A DNA stretch of 64,000 bases from Pyricularia pennisetigena. Taxonomy: Eukaryota; Ascomycota; Sordariomycetes; Magnaporthales; Pyriculariaceae. The first letter of the stretch is position 1, and every line of letters begins with the position of its first letter. The stretch spans positions 932,730 through 996,729 of the forward strand of contig NC_043744.1 in assembly GCF_004337985.1 (NCBI RefSeq). Reading direction: 5' to 3'. Below, one piece after another: positions 57,516 to 64,000 of the stretch. Under the pieces are notes generated by a model. It was given only the letters and a program-made list of their open reading frames with translations, did not search any database and was not told the DNA's origin. Made by a program: the position numbers and the translations under genes.

Positions 57516-58566
57516 CTAATACTGCAAAGTGCATGCAATTATCGATTAAAACAAAAGTTTTATTAATATTTTTATATTAACTAACAGTTCGTTAAAAAAC
57601 TGAATAATTTACGCAAATATTGGTAAAACTGAAAAGCAACTTTAACTCATCCATACTCTTATAAATTTATAAATAAATCTTATTTAATTCTTTTTTGTAA
57701 ACTTTATCTAACTTAATAAAGCAAAAAATATAAAAATAATACAAATTTAGCATTTCCTCATACAAGAAAATAAGGAAGGCCGGTATTATAGATCGGACTT
57801 TACGTTGACGTTTGTTTATATACGTAGTCCACTTTTTTAAGTTTTGGTTTTATTAATGTTAAAATTGGTAAAAATGTAAAAGCATTTCGATTATAAGATA
57901 TATATAAGATTAAATATACCTTACCTATCCGCATATTAAACGGCTTATATAATCGGATATACGTACCAAATTGTAGTACTATATTAAATATACTCATACC
58001 ACCCCCCACGTGCAAAAGCCATAGAATCTGGCTGCAAAATAAAAATAATATCAAATTAATTAAATAAAGCAATTAGATTTATAAAATACATATTTAGCAT
58101 TTTTTCTTATCAAACAGCTTTCAAAGCCGATATTATAAATTGTATTGGACTCGGACGTTTGTTTACATACGTAGTCGAATTTCTGAAGGTTTGTTTTCAT
58201 TATCGTTAAAATTGGTAAAATTATAAACGAGTTTCGATTGTAAATTATATATAAAAAAAGTATATAATTTGCCTATCCGCTTATTTAACTGTTTGAATAA
58301 TACGGTATATAGACGACGCTACACGTGCAAAAATAATAAAACTTGGTTGAAAATTAAAAATAATACCAAAAAAAATCGAAAAAGCAGTACCGCCATAAAC
58401 GGATTAAGGGCAGGTAGTGTCCGATTCGACCGTTATAACAGATAATGGAATAAATTAAATCGCTGCTAATAATGGTATTAAACGCTATTTTTAACGATAT
58501 TCTCTTTTTTCAATATTTTACGTAATTGTGGAATAATAAAGGAGTGACGGTCGAAAAAAGGCCAAA
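57516..58566 (+). repeat. ~1.1-kb direct repeat, copy A
   Basis: It begins CTAATACTGCAAAGTGCATG at the LTR boundary and is colinear with 59386-60484. Inside are two diverged tandem units (roughly 57775-58075 and 58130-58400), each with a TTTTATTAATGTTAAAATTGG-type phrase and a CCACGTGCAAAA box. On the minus strand each unit keeps an open frame (see findings). Confidence 0.75.
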
Positions 58567-58568
58567 AA

Positions 58569-58952
58569 TACCGCCATAAACGGCGAAAATCGACAAATTG
58601 TCCTCAGACCTAAACCAAAACGTTTTTTGGATGGACCTCCAGGTATATTGCAAAACCGCAATTGAACCACGAAGTGGATTAATTGTGGAGCTCTGGGCTT
58701 CAGGGATAAGCCCTTAGATTACATCGATTCAACGATTGAACGAATCGATTGTGTAACAACAATATATCATCTCTATTACCTGCTAGTAGACTAGTCTCAG
58801 TGCTCAGACTAGACCCCCCTGCTTCGCAGTGGGGACCGAACGCTCCATGTGCCTTTCAGCCACATGGTTTTTCGACCAATTACATTGGCCGAAAAAATCG
58901 CGCTCGTTCTAGTTTGAGGACATCTTGTCGCATTTCGCCGTTTATGGCGGTA
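58569..58952 (+). repeat. Inverted-repeat, hairpin-rich element, copy A
   Basis: 384 bp with arms of about 42 nt: TACCGCCATAAACGGCGAAA at the left, and CGCCGTTTATGGCGGTA ending the right arm. Between them lie successive short hairpins, including a 7-bp perfect stem at 58791-58812, a GC-rich one at 58814-58834, CCATGTG/CACATGG at 58845-58867 and a 12-bp stem at 58868-58896. The interior is less AT-rich than its surroundings. Confidence 0.7.
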
Positions 58953-59385
58953 CCACCAACGATAATTTGTCGCATTTCGCCGTTTATAACAGTATTTTTA
59001 ATAATATATTTAGTATAACGATATCGCTTATAATTATTTTATTAATATAAGGGTAATTTGTGGTATTTTGCCGTTTGTAGCGGGTAAATGCAATATATTC
59101 GCATTATAATAGCAAAAGAAAATAGTGTACCCATAGTATGCAATTAAATATTCGTATAAAAAAATAAATAAAAATTATAAAAATATATAGTAATTTGCGT
59201 TAAGTTTATTGGAGTTTGCTAAGTATTTGAATGCCGGCCGCGTTTTTATAGCTTTTGTATTTGGAAAGATATTAAAATATTAAATAAAATTTGTAATTTT
59301 TTATTATATTTAATTTTTGTTTTAAATGGTGGTATGCAATAATTATTTTAATTTAGTTTACAGTTTTTATACCTTAGTAGACCTA
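58953..59385. other. AT-rich spacer with a second decayed arm
   Basis: Just after element A a further imperfect arm copy occurs (about 58961-58994, TTTGTCGCATTTCGCCGTTT then ATAACAGTA). The rest is unclassified AT-rich DNA. Confidence 0.5.
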
Positions 59386-60484
59386 ATACTGCAAAATGCA
59401 TGCAATTATCGATTGAAATAAAACTTTTATTAATATTCTTATATAAATTAACAATTTGTTAAGAAATTAAATAATTTATGCAAATATTGGTAAAATGAAA
59501 ATATTTTCACTTAATATATTCTTTAATCAATTTTCTAGTAAATTCTATATAAATTCTTTTTTTATAAATTTTATTCAATTAAATAAAGCAAAAAATACAA
59601 AAAAAACACAAATTTAGCATTTTTTTATATAAAAACATAAAAAGGGCCGGTATTGCAAATCGGGTTTTACGGTAACGTTTATTGATATATATAATCCACT
59701 TTCTTAAATTTTGGTTTTATTAATGTTAAAATTGGTAAAAATGTAAAAGCATTTCGATGGTAAAATATATATAAAATTGGATATATTTTACTTATCCGCA
59801 TATTTAAGGGCTCATATAAGTAAATATACGTACAAAAGTGTAATATTATATTAAATATATATATGCCACCCCCCACGTGCAAAAACCACAAAATTCGGCT
59901 GCAAAACAAAAATAATATAAAATTAATTAAATAAAGCAAAAAGATTTATAAAATACACATTTGCCATTTGTTTTTATTAAACAGTGTTTAAAGCCGATAT
60001 TGTGAATAGGATTGGACCTGAACGTTTCTTTGTGTACGTAATCGAATTTTTGAAGCTTTAGTTTCATTATCGTTAAAACTGGTAAAAATATAAACGAGTT
60101 TCGATTGTAAATTATATATAAAAAAGTATATATTTTGCCTATTCGCTTATTTAACTGCTTATATAGTCCGATATAAGCACCAAAATTTCTTATTACGATA
60201 TATACATATATACAACCCTCCACGTGCAAAAAGTATAAAATTTGGTCAAAAATTAAAAATAATATTAAAAAAAATCGAAAATCGAAAAAAAAATCGAAAA
60301 AACAGTACCGCCATGAACGGATTAAGGGCAGGTGGTATCCAATTCGGCCATTATAATAAATAAAAAAATCAATCGAATCGCTGCTAATAGCGGTATTAAA
60401 CGCTATTTTCAACGATATTTTATTTTTTTAATATTATGTATGGTTGTGGAATAATAAAGGAGTTTCGGTTAAAAAAAGGCCAAA
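59386..60484 (+). repeat. ~1.1-kb direct repeat, copy B
   Basis: It begins CTAATACTGCAAAATGCATG and runs parallel to copy A through the two tandem units to GCCAAAAATACCGCC. Here it is preceded by CCTTAGTAGAC and not by an LTR, so CTAATACTGC is probably the true end of the repeat. Confidence 0.75.
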
Positions 60485-60486
60485 AA

Positions 60487-61196
60487 TACCGCCATAAACG
60501 GCGAAAATCGACAAGTTGTCCTCAAACCTGAACCAGAGCGTTTTTTGGATGGACCCACAGGTACATTGCAAAGCCGCAATTGAGCCACGAAGTGGAGCGA
60601 AGTGGATTAATTGTGGAGCTCTGGGCTTGAGGGATGAGCCCTGAGACTACTAGTAGACGGTTATCTGCCATTTTAACGTTCCATTAACCTTATACGTGAT
60701 CCACTTTTCCCCGCGTTCAAAATTAAGCTTATTTTATCTCGTAACCTCCTCACACACCTTTATTTGTATATAAGCCACAATAGATAATGCCGGAGTGGGG
60801 CTGTCGGGGTTATCGGATTTTCCGTTATATTTTGTATTGCAGGAGTTGTGATTTAAAAGCTTAGCGAGTGGGGTTTAACACCCACCCTGCACCTACGAGT
60901 CAGCTACCCTGGATCCGGTTGAAATTTTGACCAAATTAGCAAATGAGTGCGAACCCAAAGATGGTTTATATGGAAATGAGGGTGTTTTTTCAATAATTTA
61001 TACAAAATAAATGTTCGGAAAATCGTGTGCGGCACTAGTCTCAGTGCTCAGACTAGACCCCCCTGCTTCGCAGTGGGGACCGAGCGCTCCATATACCTTT
61101 TAGCCACATGGCTTTTCGACCAATTACATTGGCCGAAAAGATCGCGTTCGTTTTAGTTTAAGGACAATTTGTCGCATTTCGCCGTTTATGGCGGTA
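60487..61196 (+). repeat. Inverted-repeat, hairpin-rich element, copy B
   Basis: 710 bp with the same arms. The left end and the right-hand ~160 bp match copy A. About 380 bp in the middle (including the 60757-60992 repeat) are extra, so another sequence was inserted or the copy is composite. Stem 3 is damaged (CCATATA versus CCATGTG), but the 12-bp stem 4 core is kept. Confidence 0.7.
60757..60992 (+). repeat. ~210-bp dispersed repeat, copy 2
   Basis: Counterpart of 50121-50334, lying inside inverted-repeat element copy B. It is less mutated than copy 1 (for example CCGGAGTGGGGCTGTCGG). Confidence 0.75.
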
Positions 61197-62425
61197 TTAC
61201 CAATAAAATACCCAATATTGCGATATCGCTAACCACCATTCCCCCCGACATATAAAAAAATAAAAAATTTTTACCATTATACCATATATTTACGCACATT
61301 AACCTTTATTCGATACATTATTAAACCAAATAAAACCCGAATCCAATAATGGAAAACACATTTCCAATAATACCAATAAATATACCCGAAAAAGTATTCC
61401 CATCCGCGCAATTTGTAACTTAATACCTTATATCCGACCTAACCCCATTATTTCCATCGATATCGCAATTACCTTCGTTTTTATCGCTATTCCAATTATT
61501 ATCGCCCAATTGTATATTCGAAAATAAATGGGAATTTAGGCCCTTTTTAATCGATTAAAAGCAATTACCGAGGGAATCCGAATCCGAAACGGAAATAAAC
61601 CCTAAAACCAAATTTATTCGCGATATTATTAAATTTTGGCGTAACCGTTACCGACGTACCAATTTTACGCAATTTATCCACGTTTGGGTAATAGCGGCAA
61701 ATTTTTACGAAATTACCCGACCTGCCCCATCGCGAATATTTTTTTTTAAAAAAGCATTACGAAACCCTTAAATCCGAAAACGTTTACGCGTTAATGGGGT
61801 CGAATGCCGTTTTAATAATAAATTTCCTGCGCCTATCGAGGCCGACCCTTTGCGCAGGGAATTGCAGCAATTAATATAATATTTACGCTTTTTTAACCGG
61901 TTCGAGCCCACAAATTTCCAATTTTCGGGAACAAAAAATTATTCCGCCAAAAACGTGAGCGATATGGATTGGTTTAAACAGGTATTCGACACGTCCACCC
62001 AGGAAATCCCGTCCAAAACGCCAATATTATATAAATTTATATTTTTACTATTATTGCATTCCCGGGGCCACCGCCCGTTTTATTTATCGTTACAAATTTC
62101 GAACGTGGTATATTTGGAACCAAATACCTTTTTAAAAACCACAAACCCCCTAACGTTAAAAAATTAACGCGTTATATTAATATTGGCGATTTTAACCCAC
62201 GGATATTCCCCCCAAAAAAATAATTATTTGCTACGCGTATTCGCATTATATTTTATAAATAATGGAATTCCACGACGTATTGTAGATATATTATCCGGGT
62301 TTGGAATATGTTTATTTTATAAAATTATTAAACGGTAAACCCAATAGTTTGTCGCCGTTACCCGAGTACGTTATTAGCAATATCTATATTTATATTTAGC
62401 TTTTACCGCGAACAGCAATAATAAT

Positions 62426-62478
<53 letters not shown>

Positions 62479-64000
62479 TATAAATAAATTTAAAAAGGAT
62501 CGTTCGTAACCCAATATTATCCTTCGTATATAATAATTTTAATTTTTTGGATAAGGTACAGGATTTTGGATATGGAAAACGTAACCGAATGCAAAATTTG
62601 ACATCGTGTTTCCTTATATTAACGCCAGGATTTAAACGATATACGCAATCCCAGTGGTACGCCACCGTACTTTTCCGCCAAAAATGGTTACAAACGCCCG
62701 CCTTTTTACAATATCCGGACACCTATTACGAAAGCGCCAAATATTATATAATGTACCAAATTTGTGGTTTTTTATTCCCCAACCGCCCACATACGCCTGG
62801 AATAACCCCATAATACCCTACCCTCGCACGAGTTACATTAATTTCCTACCTTATCCAAACCCCCGCCATTACCGAAAACGAAAGGGAATACGCAAGAATT
62901 ATCCAAATCCACGAAATCTTTTTTAAACGTTTTTTAAACCTGCTACCCGACCATTTCGATTACTTTTCCGTCCTGTTCCTCGTTTATGGGGATTAAAAAA
63001 TAACGTTATATATCCGTACTATTTAAAGAACTTATATCGAATTATTTTAATTTTTTAACAAAAAATAATGGATGTTACCCGTACCAGCGTTTTTCCATAT
63101 CGAATTTAATTTTATTAACCAATTATGGTAATATTACGCCCTTATTATATCCATAAATATAATAAGGTTGGGGAAATATAGCCAGTTTTAAAAAAATAAA
63201 AAGGAGTTTTACCACGTTTTACGGTTTTTACAAAATGCATTCCGGTCCCGCATTTTGTATATTATAATTGCTGTTTTAATTTAAAACGGATTATTGGATA
63301 GGGATTAGATTTTTAAAAACGCCCTGGAAAAGGTTTTTACCGATATATTATATAATATATATATTTCCGTGGTAAACCGTGTTTACGATAATATATTCGC
63401 TGGTTATATTAACGGTTTAATGGGTATTGGATTATGGGATATAAAACCCAAAATTAATATCGCTTTCCGCACGCAACGCCGCTATTTGCAAATAATTAAC
63501 TTTTTATAAATAATAATAAGCGCGTTCCACCAAGGAGATTACGGCGTATTGGAAACTATAATACCGCAATTGGTCCTATTTTTTTACGGTTGCAAAATAA
63601 AAAATTATAGCCTTGAAATATTATATTTAACTTGGTTATTACGATTAAAGGTTACAAATTAACCGCTGCGTACCGGGATTTTAAAATTAACGTTCGTAAA
63701 ATGTATTACGGCCGGGAATGGATTTAAACCGGTAAACCTAATAATTGAACATATTAATAAGGGTTTCGCCATGGATATTAAAAATAACCGCAATTCTACG
63801 CACGATTTGCGAAAAACATTTTTAAATTGTGCAGCGATAAGGCCAATCGCAATTACGGTGCGCAAAACATTGGAAAACATCGCCCGTATACGTATTAACA
63901 GCAAGCATTATATAATATTAACCAATTAGGATATAATCCATTATGCGTGTTTGTTATTCCAAAATGGTTAGGGAAGCGAAAAGGCCGAGGTATTACCCAG
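61197..64000 (+). pseudogene. Decayed DUF6589-like transposon protein, runs off end
   Basis: A long plus-strand coding trace with frequent stops and shifts. The left part is a readable but unidentified frame (about 61350-62165, including SDMDWFKQVFDTSTQEIPSK). A (TA)n insertion interrupts it at 62430-62473. The right part (about 63330-63905) reads VVNRVYDNIFAGYINGLMGI, then a block with GDYGVLETIIPQL...FFYGCKIKNYSLEILYL and NGFKPVNLIIEHINKG. This matches my memory of the DUF6589 C-terminal pattern (GD-G-LE, F-G-G-NY--E-L, F-P-D---EHN). Such proteins occur in multicopy, transposon-like families in fungi. The true ends are not visible. Confidence 0.5.
62430..62473 (+). repeat. (TA)22-like microsatellite
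   Basis: A TA run of about 44 bp that splits the DUF6589-like coding trace, followed by TTAATATATAAATAAA. Confidence 0.9.

Noticed and set aside
57516..61196. Centromeric satellite
   Set aside because: Only two to four diverged units are present and they sit among identifiable transposon relics; there is no long array.
1..64000. tRNA, 5S rRNA, CRISPR arrays or telomeric repeats
   Set aside because: I looked for B-box-like GGTTCRANNCC with an A box, for 5S-like sequence, for spaced identical direct repeats and for TTAGGG runs, and saw none I could support.

Overview
The window reads as a filamentous ascomycete chromosome. Genes carry short introns (about 60-140 bp) with GTRNGT donors and CTAAC-type branch points. 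Identifiable proteins belong to fungal families: a UvsD/ATRIP-like checkpoint protein, a CDP-diacylglycerol synthase, FAS1, RCR-like, berberine-bridge, P450 and UstYa-type proteins. The right end is an AT-rich, RIP-like transposon island. The overall flavour is Sordariomycete, possibly Magnaporthales, but I cannot fix the genus. There are two assembly gaps (11260-11319 and 34228-34240).

Layout. 0.7-7 kb: a hypothetical gene, a secreted protein with an ADP-ribosyltransferase-like core and an 8-residue Pro/Ser repeat tail, and two degenerate coding traces. 8.6-33.8 kb: ordinary, mostly core genes, namely a zinc-finger-like regulator, an F-box/ankyrin protein, the uvsD homologue, CDS1, a two-domain FAS1 protein, a CCCH zinc-finger protein, a 63-residue protein with a 5-nt first exon, an RCR-like membrane protein and a DEAH-box helicase with a mitochondrial-type N-terminus. 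36-49 kb: an accessory region of secreted and secondary-metabolism proteins, with a berberine-bridge oxidase, a modular cysteine-rich secreted protein, a small secreted protein, a cytochrome P450, a tiny repeat-containing secreted precursor and a UstYa-family (DUF3328) protein. 49.3-64 kb: an AT-rich island with a degenerate Ty3/gypsy chromovirus flanked by LTRs, duplicated 1.1-kb repeats, two inverted-repeat elements full of hairpins, and a decayed DUF6589-like transposon protein running off the right end.

The main discovery candidate lies at 43.1-49.1 kb. An intron-split gene on the minus strand (46788-47123) encodes an 87-residue precursor: signal peptide, one Lys-Arg site, then three 19-residue repeats. 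Between repeats 1 and 2 the peptide is conserved over 18 codons while 12 codons differ synonymously, so selection acts on the repeated peptide. It is divergently transcribed from a UstYa-family gene and lies upstream of a P450 on its own strand. This is the architecture of a fungal ribosomally made, post-translationally modified peptide (RiPP) locus of the ustiloxin/dikaritin kind. It is atypical: the repeats have no internal dibasic sites and no aromatic residue. The cluster ends about 0.3 kb from the transposon island.
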